DNA of 64,000 nucleotides from Actinomycetospora succinea (GCF_004363095.1 NZ_SNYO01000001.1:124001-188000), one strand, 5' to 3'. Numbered from the stretch's first letter, positions 35,082 to 43,545 are shown. Program-made: numbers and translations. The notes: generated by a model from the letters alone, not told the origin.

Positions 35082-35338
35082 GCTCCGGCACCCGGGACGA
35101 TCCCGAGCACGACCCCCAGCAGCAACCCGAGCACGACCCCCAGCAGGAACCGCAGCCCGACCCGCGCGCCGAGGCCCGGCGCCGGGCGGCGCTGCGGGCG
35201 GCGATCTTCGGTGACGACTCGGCGGCGTCGTCCGACGAGCGCGACCCCGGGCACGGCGCCGAGCGCGGCCCGGACCGCGACGAGGCCGACCGGCGCCGCT
35301 ACGACGACGAGCGTCCGCCGCACCACGACCGTCCCTGA
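35078..35338 (+). CDS. Small charged protein with CTG start (tentative)
   Basis: An 86-codon frame follows moaB2 and overlaps its stop by four bases (CTGA). It has two PEHDPQQ units, then a basic helix RAEARRRAALRAAIFGDD and an Asp/Arg/His-rich tail. The only possible start is CTG at 35078, with GGAGGAG just upstream but very close. Strong codon-position bias supports coding. The function is unknown. I rate it tentative because CTG starts are rare. Confidence 0.45.
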   Translation: MSSGTRDDPEHDPQQQPEHDPQQEPQPDPRAEARRRAALRAAIFGDDSAASSDERDPGHGAERGPDRDEADRRRYDDERPPHHDRP

Positions 35339-35355
35339 GCGCCCGAGCAGGCGCG

Positions 35356-36042
35356 TCAGCGCAGCGTGACCGTCACCTCCTCCCGCAAGGAGACCGTCGC
35401 GACCCGCGCCGCGAGCGCGGCGGGCAGCGCGACCACCACGACCGGCGCCGCGCCCGCCGTGCGCTGCGCCGGCGGCAGCACCGCCAGCACCACCGCGCCC
35501 GGGGCGAGCACGGCCGGTGCGACGTCCGCCTCCGCGTCGGTCGGCGACGCGCCCGGGGTGACGCCCGCCGCCACCAGGTCGACCCGCGTGCCCGGCGTCA
35601 GCAGCGCGGCGACGCCCGCGTCGGCCAGGCGCACCGGCACCCCCGCGGCGTCCGGGACACCCGCGGCGGCGACCGCCGCGACGGGCCCGAGCAGCCGCAC
35701 GTCGGTGAGCGCTTCGCCGGCGCGCACCCCGCCCACCACCTGGCGCCCGGCGACCACCGCCGGCTCGCCCAGCGCGCCCGCGGGGACCAGGTCGGGCGGC
35801 AGGCTCCGCACCGCCACGTCGGCCGGCCCGAGCGCCACGCCCGGCGCGAGGTCGCGCGCGGCGACCAGCACCGGCGTCCCGGCCGGCGCGACACCGGGCG
35901 CGGCGAGGAACGCGACCGCCAGCACCACCAGCAGCCCCGCCGCGGCCCGGCGCAGCGCCACCACCCGTCGCCACCCGGCCGGTGGCAGGCGCCAGGAGCG
36001 CCGCCGTCGCCGGCCGCCGGAGGGTCCGTCCCGTTCTCGCAC
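35356..36042 (-). CDS. SAF-domain (CpaB/RcpC-like) membrane-anchored protein
   Basis: The 228-residue protein has a basic Arg-rich N-terminus, one TM segment (about 34-53) and a SAF domain (about 55-125; VLVAARDLAPGVALGPADVAV and VVAGRQVVGGVRAGEALT), followed by a beta-rich RcpC-like region ending in EEVTVTLR. This is the layout of CpaB-type proteins that line the Flp/Tad pilus assembly machine, but no other tad genes are here, so a pilus role is uncertain. Similar orphan SAF proteins occur at this place in related actinobacteria. GTG 36042 is used because upstream codons look like intergenic sequence. Confidence 0.72.
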   Translation of the reverse strand: MRERDGPSGGRRRRRSWRLPPAGWRRVVALRRAAAGLLVVLAVAFLAAPGVAPAGTPVLVAARDLAPGVALGPADVAVRSLPPDLVPAGALGEPAVVAGRQVVGGVRAGEALTDVRLLGPVAAVAAAGVPDAAGVPVRLADAGVAALLTPGTRVDLVAAGVTPGASPTDAEADVAPAVLAPGAVVLAVLPPAQRTAGAAPVVVVALPAALAARVATVSLREEVTVTLR

Positions 36043-36240
36043 GCCGTCGACGCTAGGGCGGGGCCGCGTCCGGGGCCCGCAGGTCGCTCGGATGGCCGTG
36101 GACGCATCCGGGGGATGGGGACGGCGTTCGGCGCAGCGCGATCCGGGCGTCACACCGGCCCGACACGGCGACCCGGCCGGGGCGGACGGTAGTTTGCGGC
36201 CGAGAGGTCGCCGGACGATCGAAAGAGGGCGGGCGCAGGC

Positions 36241-37152
36241 ATGGCCGTGGTGCTCGTGCTGCTCGCCACCATGGCGAACGCGACGGCCCTGGTCCTGCAG
36301 CGCAAGGCCGCGCAGGACAGCGCCCGTGCCCGGGGGATCAGCGCCGGGACCCTGCGCGACATGGTCCAGCGGCCGGCCTGGCTGATCGGCACGTCGATCT
36401 TCGCGGTGGCGATCGCGCTGCAGGCCACGGCCCTGAGCCTCGGGTCGATCGCGCTCGTGCAGCCGGTGCTCGTCATGGAGCTGCCGTTCACGCTGCTGCT
36501 CGGCTGGTGGGTGCTCGGCGGCGCGCTGCGGCGGCGCGAGTGGATCGCCGTCGCGATCATGTCGGTCGGCCTCGTCGTCCTGCTCGTCACGCTGCAGCCC
36601 AGCGGCGGGGACGCGCTCGGCGCGGGCACGCTCGTCTGGGTCCTCGGCACGATCGTGACGCTCGGCCTGCTCGCCCTCACCAGCTCGATCGCCAAGCGCT
36701 CACGGACGGTCGCCCGGGCCGCGTTCTACGGGATCGCGGCGGGCATCGGGTCCGGGTTCGTCGCCGTGATCGTCAAGGCGATGCTCGAGGCGCTCCAGCA
36801 CGACGGCTTCGTCGGCGTCCTGACGACCTGGCAGAGCTACCTGCTGCTCCCCGTCGCGCCGGCGGCGTTCCTGGTGCTCCAGCACTCCCTGCGCGCCGGG
36901 CGCCTGCTGGCCTCGCAGCCGGGGCTGATCCTCGGCAACCCGCTGCTCGCGTCGACGTGGGGCATCTGGCTGCTGGGCGAGGAGGTCAACGGCGGCTTCG
37001 CGCTCCTGGGTGGACTGATCGGCGCCGTGCTGATGGTGATCGGGGTGTTCCTGCTGTCCCGGTCGCCGCTGCTGGCGGCCCAGGAGGGCGGTCCGAGGGA
37101 CGGCTCCGCCGCGTCGAAGCACAGCCAGGGGGAGCGCCGGCGGCCGTTGTGA
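36241..37152 (+). CDS. DMT-family (EamA/NIPA-like) transporter
   Basis: The 303-residue protein has nine to ten hydrophobic segments starting at residue 2. ATMANATALVLQRKAAQD is a typical first helix and PVLVMELPFTLLLGWW the third to fourth. The second half repeats the pattern (LLPVAPAAFLVLQHSL, GNPLLASTWGIWLLGEEVNGG). The drug/metabolite transporter superfamily moves metabolites or Mg2+; the substrate cannot be told. The C-terminal tail is charged and cytoplasmic. Confidence 0.78.
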   Translation: MAVVLVLLATMANATALVLQRKAAQDSARARGISAGTLRDMVQRPAWLIGTSIFAVAIALQATALSLGSIALVQPVLVMELPFTLLLGWWVLGGALRRREWIAVAIMSVGLVVLLVTLQPSGGDALGAGTLVWVLGTIVTLGLLALTSSIAKRSRTVARAAFYGIAAGIGSGFVAVIVKAMLEALQHDGFVGVLTTWQSYLLLPVAPAAFLVLQHSLRAGRLLASQPGLILGNPLLASTWGIWLLGEEVNGGFALLGGLIGAVLMVIGVFLLSRSPLLAAQEGGPRDGSAASKHSQGERRRPL

Positions 37153-37298
37153 CCCAGGTTGCCGGAGACCCAAACCTCACTCGTGTCACCTGAAAGGGTG
37201 ATGTGTGGCGGAATCGGCAACCTTTTCGTCTCGCGGAGCGTCTTACCTGGCGTGAGGCCCTCGACGCCGACCGCTGGGGAGCGGGTGGGCGTCAGGTA

Positions 37299-37335
37299 GG
37301 TCCGGGACGCCGACTCGGGGTCGGCGTCCCGGACC
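37299..37335 (+). terminator. Terminator hairpin between DMT transporter and fmdB-like gene
   Basis: GGTCCGGGACGCCGAC pairs with GTCGGCGTCCCGGACC (16-bp arms, 5-base loop). It lies between convergent genes in the 253-bp gap 37153-37405. The rest of that gap shows only a small CACC-TGAAA-GGTG hairpin near 37189. Confidence 0.75.
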
Positions 37336-37405
37336 ACCCCTCGCCGCTACTCCCGGCCGGGTCACCCGCACGACGTCGTCGTCGGGGGCCCGGCCGGACT
37401 GCTTC

Positions 37406-37762
37406 CTAGGCCGACTTCGCCGACGACGTCGACGCGGTGCTCGACGAGGTCGAGGAGCTGGACGAGCTCGAGTCCGAGGTGCTCTTCGACTCGCTGCCGC
37501 TGCTCTTCGTCTCGGAGCTCTTCGACTCGGCCGAGCTCGACGACGACTCCGCCGACGACGACACCTTCTCCGAGGACCCGGAGCTGGTGCGGGCGTCGTT
37601 GCGGTAGAAGCCGCTGCCCTTGAACACGATCCCCACCGACGAGAACACCTTGCGCAGCCGCCCGCCGCACACCGGGCACTCGGTCAGCGACGGGTCGGAG
37701 AACGCCTGGACCTGCTCGAAGCGGTGGTCGCAGGCGGTGCAGGCGTAGGGATAGGTCGGCAC
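37406..37762 (-). CDS. FmdB-family zinc-ribbon protein with Ser-rich tail
   Basis: The 118-residue protein starts VPTYPYACTACDHRFEQVQ and has the paired CxxC motifs (CTAC at about 8-11, CPVC at about 30-33) of FmdB/CxxC_CxxC_SSSS regulators, followed by KVFSSVGIVFKGSGFYRND. From residue 60 on it is almost only Ser, Glu, Lys and Thr, a long disordered tail. The family binds zinc and may act in regulation or protein folding; Rv0991c, at the same position in M. tuberculosis, is a redox-regulated chaperone. GTG 37762 is used because AGGAG lies five bases upstream. Confidence 0.85.
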   Translation of the reverse strand: MPTYPYACTACDHRFEQVQAFSDPSLTECPVCGGRLRKVFSSVGIVFKGSGFYRNDARTSSGSSEKVSSSAESSSSSAESKSSETKSSGSESKSTSDSSSSSSSTSSSTASTSSAKSA

Positions 37763-37904
37763 GTGCACTCCTGAGGTCGTCCGCCCCCGCGCCGGGGACG
37801 TTGATGTCCGCGCAGAGTGTAGATGGCACTCGCGCTATGAGAGTGCCAACGCCGACAGCGTCACCGCTGTTCCGATCCGAGACACCCGTCGCGTGCCGAG
37901 ATGG

Positions 37905-38037
37905 GGGCTTTCCTGACGTTCAACGTCAGCGTGGCCGCCACGCTGGAACACCCCGCACCTCGCTGCGACGGCGTGTCGCGCCGGCGAGCATGTGGCGATC
38001 CTGGTGTCGGACGCCAGCGATGCCGCATCGCTCGCAC
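37905..38037. repeat. Dispersed repeat family 1, long copy with three hairpins
   Basis: This 130-bp stretch in the gap 37763-38052 holds three hairpins: CTGACGTT-C-AACGTCAG (37913-37929), CAGCGTGG-CCG-CCACGCTG (37927-37945) and AGCGATG-CCG-CATCGCT (38016-38032). The last 28 bases are identical to 9384-9411 inside the coxG-like gene. A short frame starting MGAFLTFNVSVAA can be read through it but is probably a property of the repeat. It looks like a REP/BIME-type element. The rest of the gap contains the fmdB leader. Confidence 0.6.
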
Positions 38038-38052
38038 ACCCCGGCGTGCGCG

Positions 38053-38646
38053 TCACCCCGGCAGCCACGTGACGCCGGACGACGGGCGCCAGACGGCGTG
38101 GACTCCGACGTCGTGGGGCTCGGCGGGGAGGTCGTCGGCGACGAGGCCGTCGTCGTCGACGAGCGCCACGAGACGGGTGGCCGGGCCGGCGAGGGGGAGC
38201 GAGCGGTCGTAGTGCCCGCCGCCTCGGCCCAGGCGCACGCCGCGGTGGTCGACGGCGAGCGCCGGGACGACGACGAGGCCGGCGTCCGCGAGCACCCCGG
38301 GGCCCCGGCGCGCCCCGGTGGGCTCGAGCAGCCCGTGCGGGCCGGGCCCGAGGGAGTCGGGACCGCTGTACGGAGCCCACTCCAACGGCGCCGCCCCGAC
38401 CGTCACGGGCAGCAGCACCTCACGACCCATCGCGCGGGCGGCGTCGAGCACGGGCAGCGCGCCCTCCGGGGTCGCGCCGGGCTCGCCGCCGACGGCGACG
38501 AACAGGCACACGGGGTCGGGGACGCCGTCGAGCAGCGCCGGCAGCCCCGCCGCCAGGGCGGCCGCGTCGGCGCGGCGCGCCTCGGGGGACCGCGCGCGCC
38601 GCGCGGCCAGCAGCGACCGGCGCAGCTCGGCCTTCGAGGCGGTCAT
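38053..38646 (-). CDS. 5-formyltetrahydrofolate cyclo-ligase
   Basis: The 197-residue protein has the family motifs KAELRRSLLAARRARSPE at the N-terminus, VLLPVTVGAAPLEWAPY in the middle, DAGLVVVPALAVDHRGVRLGRGGGHYDRSL (the ATP/folate-binding signature, GxGGGxYD) and a short C-terminus. It converts 5-formyl-THF to 5,10-methenyl-THF with ATP. The ATG at 38646 overlaps the UDP-glucose pyrophosphorylase stop by four bases. The order ligase-pyrophosphorylase-MoeA is the same as Rv0992c-Rv0994. Confidence 0.9.
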   Translation of the reverse strand: MTASKAELRRSLLAARRARSPEARRADAAALAAGLPALLDGVPDPVCLFVAVGGEPGATPEGALPVLDAARAMGREVLLPVTVGAAPLEWAPYSGPDSLGPGPHGLLEPTGARRGPGVLADAGLVVVPALAVDHRGVRLGRGGGHYDRSLPLAGPATRLVALVDDDGLVADDLPAEPHDVGVHAVWRPSSGVTWLPG

Positions 38647-39998
38647 CCCCGCAGCGTCTCCCCGTCCTCGACGTGGCGCGGCCCCTCGACCGTCACGTCG
38701 CCCTCGACGACCACGCCCGCGCCGAACGTCACGTCGCCGGAGACCGTCAGCGACGTCGCGCCGGCGAGCGACGGCGCGCCGCCGGCGAAGCGGCGCTCGA
38801 AGTCGCCGAGCATCTTGAACCCCTGATCGAGCTTGACCACGGGGGCGGCGCCGGTGGGCTCCATGCGCCCGTCGTCGGTGAGGTCGTAGAGGTCGGAGCG
38901 GGCGACGAGCAGGTCGTCGGTGGTCTTGACCGGCGCGAACCGGGTCCGCGGCACCTCGAGGGCCCGCGCCCCCTCGACCGACCCGATCGCCGCGCCCATC
39001 GCGGTCTCGAGCTGCAGCACCGCCGTGGAGGACGTGTCGGTGGGGTCGACGGTCTTCCTGTTGACGATCAGCGGCAGGTACGGCGCCGCCGGGTCGGACT
39101 CCTGCAGCGCGCGCAGGTGCTCGAGGTCGAACCACAGGTTGTTGGTGTTGAAGTACGAGAACCGGTCGATGTCGGTGAACGAGTCGTCGCCCTCGGGGAC
39201 CTGGGCGGTCTCGCGCAGCACCAGCGAGCCACCCAGGGAGGCCAGGTGCCCGCCCTTGCGGTCCATCGCGGTGCGCCGGGCTACCTCGAGCGCGAACGGG
39301 ATCCGCTCGGCGGCCATCCACGCCGCGATCCGGACGTCGGGGATCGCGCCGAGGTTGTCGGAGTTCGACACGAACACCCGGCGCACCCCGGCCGCGAGCA
39401 GCTGCTCCAGCGCGCCGGACGCCGCGAGCGCCGTGTACAGGTCGCCGTGGCCCGGCGGGCACCACTCCAGGCGCGGGTCGGCGGGCCACGACACCGGGCG
39501 CCAGTCGTCGGCGCGCAGCTTGGGCTCCGAGCCCTGCAGGAAGTCCAGCGGCAGGTCGTCGTCCTCGAGCCCGGCGTGCCGGCGCAGCGCGGCCAGCGAC
39601 GGCTCGCGGGTGCCCTCCGAGTTCATGAGCAGCAGCGGCAGCCGCGCGCCGTGGCGCTCGCGCAGCGCGAGGGTCTGCACGGCGACGGCGTCGAGGAAGC
39701 TCGTGCCCGGCTTGATCTCGAGCAGCGACTTCGGCCCGTCGAGCCCCATGCTCGTCCCGAGCCCGCCGTTGAGCTTGATCACCGCGAGCTCGTCCAGGGC
39801 GCGGCGCGCCTCGTCGGCGGACGGCTCGGGCAGCGAGTCCATCGTCGGCAGCGCATCCACCGGCGCGAGCTCCTCCCCGGCGATCACCGCGCTCTCCGGC
39901 TTCGCGAGCTGCTCGAGGCGGCGGCGGAAGGCCTCGACCTCGGCTGGGTGCGCGTCCCGCGCGGTCAGGGCGGCCAGGGCGTCGTCGACGTAGGACAT
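38643..39998 (-). CDS. Eukaryotic-type UTP-glucose-1-phosphate uridylyltransferase
   Basis: The 451-residue protein carries AVIKLNGGLGTSMGLDGPKSLL (about 75-96), the uridylyltransferase signature of the UDPGP family, then LLLMNSEGTREPSL, CPPGHGDLYTAL and VFVSNSDNLGAIPD, and a left-handed beta-helix-like C-terminus (SGDVTFGAGVVVEGDVTVEG). Length and motifs are those of eukaryotic-type UGPases (about 450-500 residues), not of bacterial GalU (about 300). It makes UDP-glucose for glycans and trehalose. In M. tuberculosis the same locus holds a GalU-type gene (Rv0993), so replacement has occurred. ATG 39998 opens the gene. Confidence 0.87.
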   Translation of the reverse strand: MSYVDDALAALTARDAHPAEVEAFRRRLEQLAKPESAVIAGEELAPVDALPTMDSLPEPSADEARRALDELAVIKLNGGLGTSMGLDGPKSLLEIKPGTSFLDAVAVQTLALRERHGARLPLLLMNSEGTREPSLAALRRHAGLEDDDLPLDFLQGSEPKLRADDWRPVSWPADPRLEWCPPGHGDLYTALAASGALEQLLAAGVRRVFVSNSDNLGAIPDVRIAAWMAAERIPFALEVARRTAMDRKGGHLASLGGSLVLRETAQVPEGDDSFTDIDRFSYFNTNNLWFDLEHLRALQESDPAAPYLPLIVNRKTVDPTDTSSTAVLQLETAMGAAIGSVEGARALEVPRTRFAPVKTTDDLLVARSDLYDLTDDGRMEPTGAAPVVKLDQGFKMLGDFERRFAGGAPSLAGATSLTVSGDVTFGAGVVVEGDVTVEGPRHVEDGETLRG

Positions 39999-40076
39999 GC
40001 CGCCATGGTCCCGAACGCGCGGTGTCGGGCGCGTCGGAACCCACCCCGGCGCGCGCGGCGTAGGACGATGGGCCCC

Positions 40077-41330
40077 ATGAGGACGGTCGAGGCCCAGCTG
40101 CGGCGCGTGCTCGACGCCGCCGTCCGCCCGGCGCCCATCCGGGTCGACATCTCCGCCTCCCAGGGGCTCCTCTGCGCCGAGGAGGTCGTGGCCGACCGGG
40201 CCCTGCCCGGCTTCGACCAGGCCGCCGTCGACGGGTTCGCCGTGCGCAGCGTCGACGTGCTCGCGGCCGCCGACGAGCCGGTCGAGCTGCCCGTGGTCGG
40301 CGAGGTCGCCGTCGGCTCCCGCCAGGCGCACCGCCTGCAGCCCGGCCAGGCGGTCCGCGTGGCCACCGGCGCGCCCCTGCCCACGCTCGCCGACGCGGTC
40401 GCCCCCCACGACCACACCGACGCCGCCGACGACCCCGCGAGCCGCGCCACCGGCCACCGCGCGCGCCTGACCGTCAAGACCCCGGTGCCCTCGGCGGCGT
40501 GGGTGCGGCGCGTCGGCGAGGACGTCGCGCCCGGCGACGTCGTCGTGCGCCGCGGCGCCCCGGTCGGCGCCGCGCAGGTCGGCCTGCTCGCCGCGGTCGG
40601 GCGCACCAAGGTCCTCGTGCACCCGCGCCCGCGCGTGTCGGTGCTGGCCGTCGGCGACGAGCTGGTCGACCTCGACCGCACGCCCGGCACCGGCCAGGTC
40701 GTCGACGTCAACTCCTACGCCCTGGCCGCGGCGGCCTCCGACGCGGGCGCCGAGGTCACGCGCCTGGGCATCGCGGCCACCGAGCCCGCGGCGCTGCGCG
40801 AGGCGGTCGCGTCGGCGCTGGCGCGCTCGGAGATCGTCGTGATCGCCGGCGGCGTCGGCGGGCGGCTGGGGGAGGACGTGCAGGACACCCTCGCCCAGCT
40901 CGGGCCCGTCGACATCTCGCGGGTCGCCATGCACCCCGGCTCGGTGCAGGGCTTCGGGCGCCTCGGTGGCGAGGAGATCCCGACGTTCCTGCTGCCGGCG
41001 AACCCCGTCTCGGCCCTCGTGGCGTTCGAGGTGCTCGTCCGCCCGCTCATCCGCCTGACGCTCGGCAAGCAGGACCTGCACCGCCGCGAGGTCACCGCCG
41101 CGCTGCTCTCGCCGATCGCCTCGCCGCCCGGGCGCCGCAGCTACGTGCGGGGGCGCCTGCTGCGCGACCGCGCCACCGGGGAGTACCTCGCCCAGCCGCT
41201 GGGCAGCTCGGGCTCCCACCTGCTCTCCTCGCTCGCCGAGGCGAACTCGCTGATCGTCGTCGACGAGGAGACGACCGAGATCGGCATGGACGCCCCGGTG
41301 CGCGTGTCGTTCCTCGCGCCGCGCAGCTGA
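40077..41330 (+). CDS. glp: MoeA-like molybdopterin molybdotransferase / Glp
   Basis: The 417-residue protein has the MoeA domain order. Domain 1/2 contains ALPGFDQAAVDGFAVRSVD, domain 3 (MPT-binding) has VLAVGDELVDL and VVIAGGVGGRLGEDV, and LLPANPVSALVAFEVLVRPLI precedes domain 4. MoeA inserts molybdate into molybdopterin. In Corynebacterium the orthologue Glp instead acts in division, binding FtsZ and the membrane receptor GlpR; the GlpR-like gene is two genes downstream here, so Glp is the better name. The usual GTG-D motif is altered to GGVGGRLGED, which suggests loss of full MoeA activity. Divergent from the UGPase operon. Confidence 0.86.
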   Translation: MRTVEAQLRRVLDAAVRPAPIRVDISASQGLLCAEEVVADRALPGFDQAAVDGFAVRSVDVLAAADEPVELPVVGEVAVGSRQAHRLQPGQAVRVATGAPLPTLADAVAPHDHTDAADDPASRATGHRARLTVKTPVPSAAWVRRVGEDVAPGDVVVRRGAPVGAAQVGLLAAVGRTKVLVHPRPRVSVLAVGDELVDLDRTPGTGQVVDVNSYALAAAASDAGAEVTRLGIAATEPAALREAVASALARSEIVVIAGGVGGRLGEDVQDTLAQLGPVDISRVAMHPGSVQGFGRLGGEEIPTFLLPANPVSALVAFEVLVRPLIRLTLGKQDLHRREVTAALLSPIASPPGRRSYVRGRLLRDRATGEYLAQPLGSSGSHLLSSLAEANSLIVVDEETTEIGMDAPVRVSFLAPRS

Positions 41331-41341
41331 GTGGGCGCGTA

Positions 41342-42013
41342 GTGGCCCGACCCCCGTGGGGCGGCGCCCGACCGACCGGACGCCACCCCGGCTGGCCCGC
41401 CCGCACGCGCGCGCTGCGGGTCCCCGCCGGCGTCGTGGAGCTGCGGCCGGTCCGCCTGCGCGACGGCGCCGCGTGGTCGCGGACGCGGTTGCGCGACGAG
41501 GCGCACCTCGCGCCGTGGGAGCCGACGCTGCCGGGGCCCTGGTCGGAGCGCAACGCGCTCGCCGAGTGGCCGGCGCGCTGGACCGCGCTGCGCTCGATGG
41601 GCCGCTCGGGGCAGGCGCTGCCGTTCACGATGCTCGTCGACGGGGAGTTCGCCGGGCAGGTCGTGATCGGCAACGTCGTCCGCGAGCCCCTGCTGTCGGC
41701 CTACGTCGGCTACTGGGTCGGCGCGCACGTCGCCGGCGGGGGAGCGGCGACCGCGGCCGTCGCGCTCGCCGTCGACCACTGCTTCGCGCGGGTCGGCCTG
41801 CACCGCATCGAGGCGACCGTGCGCCCCGAGAACGTCCGCAGCCTGCGGGTGCTCGCCAAGCTCGGTTTCCGCGAGGAGGGCCTGCTGCGCCGGTACCTCG
41901 AGGTCGACGGCGACTGGCGCGACCACGTCGTCCTCGCGGTCACCGAGGAGGACGTGCTGCCGGACGGGCTGGTCGCGCGGCTCCTGCGGGCCGGCCGGGC
42001 CGAGCGCGCGTGA
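41342..42013 (+). CDS. GNAT N-acetyltransferase, RimJ-like
   Basis: This 223-residue protein has a short basic N-terminus and a GNAT domain (about 28-215). VVELRPVRLRDGAAWSRTR is strand 1, GQVVIGNVVREPLLSAYVGYWV the core, HVAGGGAATAAVALAVDHCF the acetyl-CoA loop region, and HRIEATVRPENVRSLRVLAKLGF the C-terminal signature of RimI/RimJ proteins. It probably acetylates the N-terminus of a ribosomal or other protein. It lies between glp and glpR, as Rv0995 does in M. tuberculosis. GTG 41342, 11 bp after the glp stop, is the start. Confidence 0.84.
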   Translation: MARPPWGGARPTGRHPGWPARTRALRVPAGVVELRPVRLRDGAAWSRTRLRDEAHLAPWEPTLPGPWSERNALAEWPARWTALRSMGRSGQALPFTMLVDGEFAGQVVIGNVVREPLLSAYVGYWVGAHVAGGGAATAAVALAVDHCFARVGLHRIEATVRPENVRSLRVLAKLGFREEGLLRRYLEVDGDWRDHVVLAVTEEDVLPDGLVARLLRAGRAERA

Positions 42014-42238
42014 CAGACACACCCACATGGCCCAGAGGTCGAGACTGGCGCGCCATCCGGTCGAGTGGTATCGGCCGCAAACCCTCAGGGTCGAGGTTCC
42101 CCTACTGGAGGGATCTCGTCACCGCTCGCACACGACACGCCGTCTCGGCTGCGGGGCGCGCGGGACTCGTGTGACTAGCGTGGCGCCTGCGACGGACCGG
42201 ATCCGGGCGTCGCAGTCGGTCGGGGTGGGAGGTCTGCG

Positions 42239-43396
42239 GTGCCGAGCTCGGTGGTCTTCGCGGCCCTGGTCCTGGCGTGGCTGGTGGTGCTCGTCCCCGT
42301 CGTGGCCCGCCGCCGCCAGATGGTCCCGCGGCCCGCCGACGCCGATCTGAGTGCGCGGGTGCTGCCGAGGACGGCCGGAGCACCCCTGATCGAGGAGGTC
42401 CCCGTGGCGACTGCGCAGACGGACGGACGCGCCGGCGGCGAGCGTGCGGCAGCGGCGTCCGCGCCCACGCGGAGCAAGGGCGGCACGGCCCTCGCCGAGC
42501 GCGCCGACGAGACTCAGGAGGCGCTCGACGCCGAGCTCGAGCTCGACGCCCAGCGTGACGACGATCTCGACGACGACGACGACGACGGCCCGGCCGACGA
42601 GCCCACCCGCGAGATCGACCGCGACGGTCGCTCTGCTGATCGCGCTGCCGGGCGCGAGCGGGTCCTGCGCCGTCCCGCGCACGAGGAGCCCGAGGACCTC
42701 GGGTACGACGAGTACGACGAGGACCTCGACGACGACGAGCGCCTCGAGGACCAGCTCGACGACCGGTACGACGACGAGCTCGACGACCTCGACCACCCGG
42801 ACGAGCCGGAGACCGAGCCCTCGCGCGAGCTGCGGACCTACCGTCCCGGTCGCGGCGGGTTCGACCCCGACGCCGCGGCGGCCGCGGCGCACGCGCGCTA
42901 CGCGTTCCGGCAGCGCATCGCCCTCGGGGTGATCGCGGTCGCGATCCTGTCCGCCCTCGCGGCCCTCGTGGTCTCGAGCACGATGTGGTGGCTGCACGCC
43001 GTCGCGGACGTCCTGCTCATCGGCTACCTGGTCTTCCTGCGCCGGCAGACGCGCATCGAGGAGGAGGTGCGCGCGCGCCGCGCCGCCCGCCTGTCCGGGG
43101 AGCGCCGGGCGCTCGAGGCCCGCCGGGAGCGCCAGGCGGCGCACGAGGCGCGCATGGAGTCCTACCGCGACACCGAGTGGATCGACGGCGAGTACGACAC
43201 CCAGGTCGACGAGGACGTGCTCGACGACGAGGACGACGAGGAGCTCGACGACGCCCCCCGCTGGGCCGCGCCGCGCACGCCCCCGCCGCCGGTCCCGGAC
43301 GACATGGAGCTCGTCGACGACACCGACGACGACCCCGCGTTCCACGATCTCGACGGCGAGCGGACCTACGGCTACCGCCGCGCGGCGGGGGCCTGA
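42239..43396 (+). CDS. glpR: Divisome membrane protein GlpR/SepX-like
   Basis: The 385-residue protein has an N-terminal TM helix (about 3-22), a long acidic disordered region (about 85-195, with Asp runs and the short aromatic segment GYDEYDEDL), two further TM helices (about 227-247 and 250-267), a basic Arg/Glu-rich helix (268-305) and an acidic C-terminal tail ending DGERTYGYRR. This is the pattern of the GlpR receptor of Corynebacterium and SepX of Streptomyces, which link the MoeA-like Glp and FtsZ to the septal membrane. Position downstream of glp and rimJ supports it. Confidence 0.8.
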   Translation: MPSSVVFAALVLAWLVVLVPVVARRRQMVPRPADADLSARVLPRTAGAPLIEEVPVATAQTDGRAGGERAAAASAPTRSKGGTALAERADETQEALDAELELDAQRDDDLDDDDDDGPADEPTREIDRDGRSADRAAGRERVLRRPAHEEPEDLGYDEYDEDLDDDERLEDQLDDRYDDELDDLDHPDEPETEPSRELRTYRPGRGGFDPDAAAAAAHARYAFRQRIALGVIAVAILSALAALVVSSTMWWLHAVADVLLIGYLVFLRRQTRIEEEVRARRAARLSGERRALEARRERQAAHEARMESYRDTEWIDGEYDTQVDEDVLDDEDDEELDDAPRWAAPRTPPPPVPDDMELVDDTDDDPAFHDLDGERTYGYRRAAGA

Positions 43397-43446
43397 CCCG
43401 CTGTCCGACGCTGATCCGCGACGTTGCTAGAGTCGGCGTCGCACCA

Positions 43447-43519
43447 GGGGCTGTGGCGCAGTTGGTAGCGCGACTCGTTCGCATCGAGTAGGTCAGGGGT
43501 TCGATTCCCCTCAGCTCCA
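43447..43519 (+). tRNA. tRNA-Ala, anticodon CGC
   Basis: GGGGCTG pairs with CAGCTCC (one G-U pair) to make the acceptor stem. The anticodon arm is ACTCG-TTCGCAT-CGAGT, with CGC at positions 34-36 reading GCG codons. The T arm is AGGGG-TTCGATT-CCCCT and the discriminator is A. The 3' CCA is not fully encoded (ACCC follows). No integrase or attachment-site repeat is seen beside it. Confidence 0.95.
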
Positions 43520-43545
43520 CCCTTGCTCTTCCTCCCGGCCGGGGC

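Noticed and set aside
37911-38212. Small + strand frame starting MGAFLTFNVSVAA as a gene
   Set aside because: It lies entirely in the hairpin repeat and continues antisense into the folate ligase. I treat it as repeat-derived.
43447-43519. tRNA-Ala as an integration site
   Set aside because: No direct repeat of its 3' end, integrase or excisionase gene is nearby.
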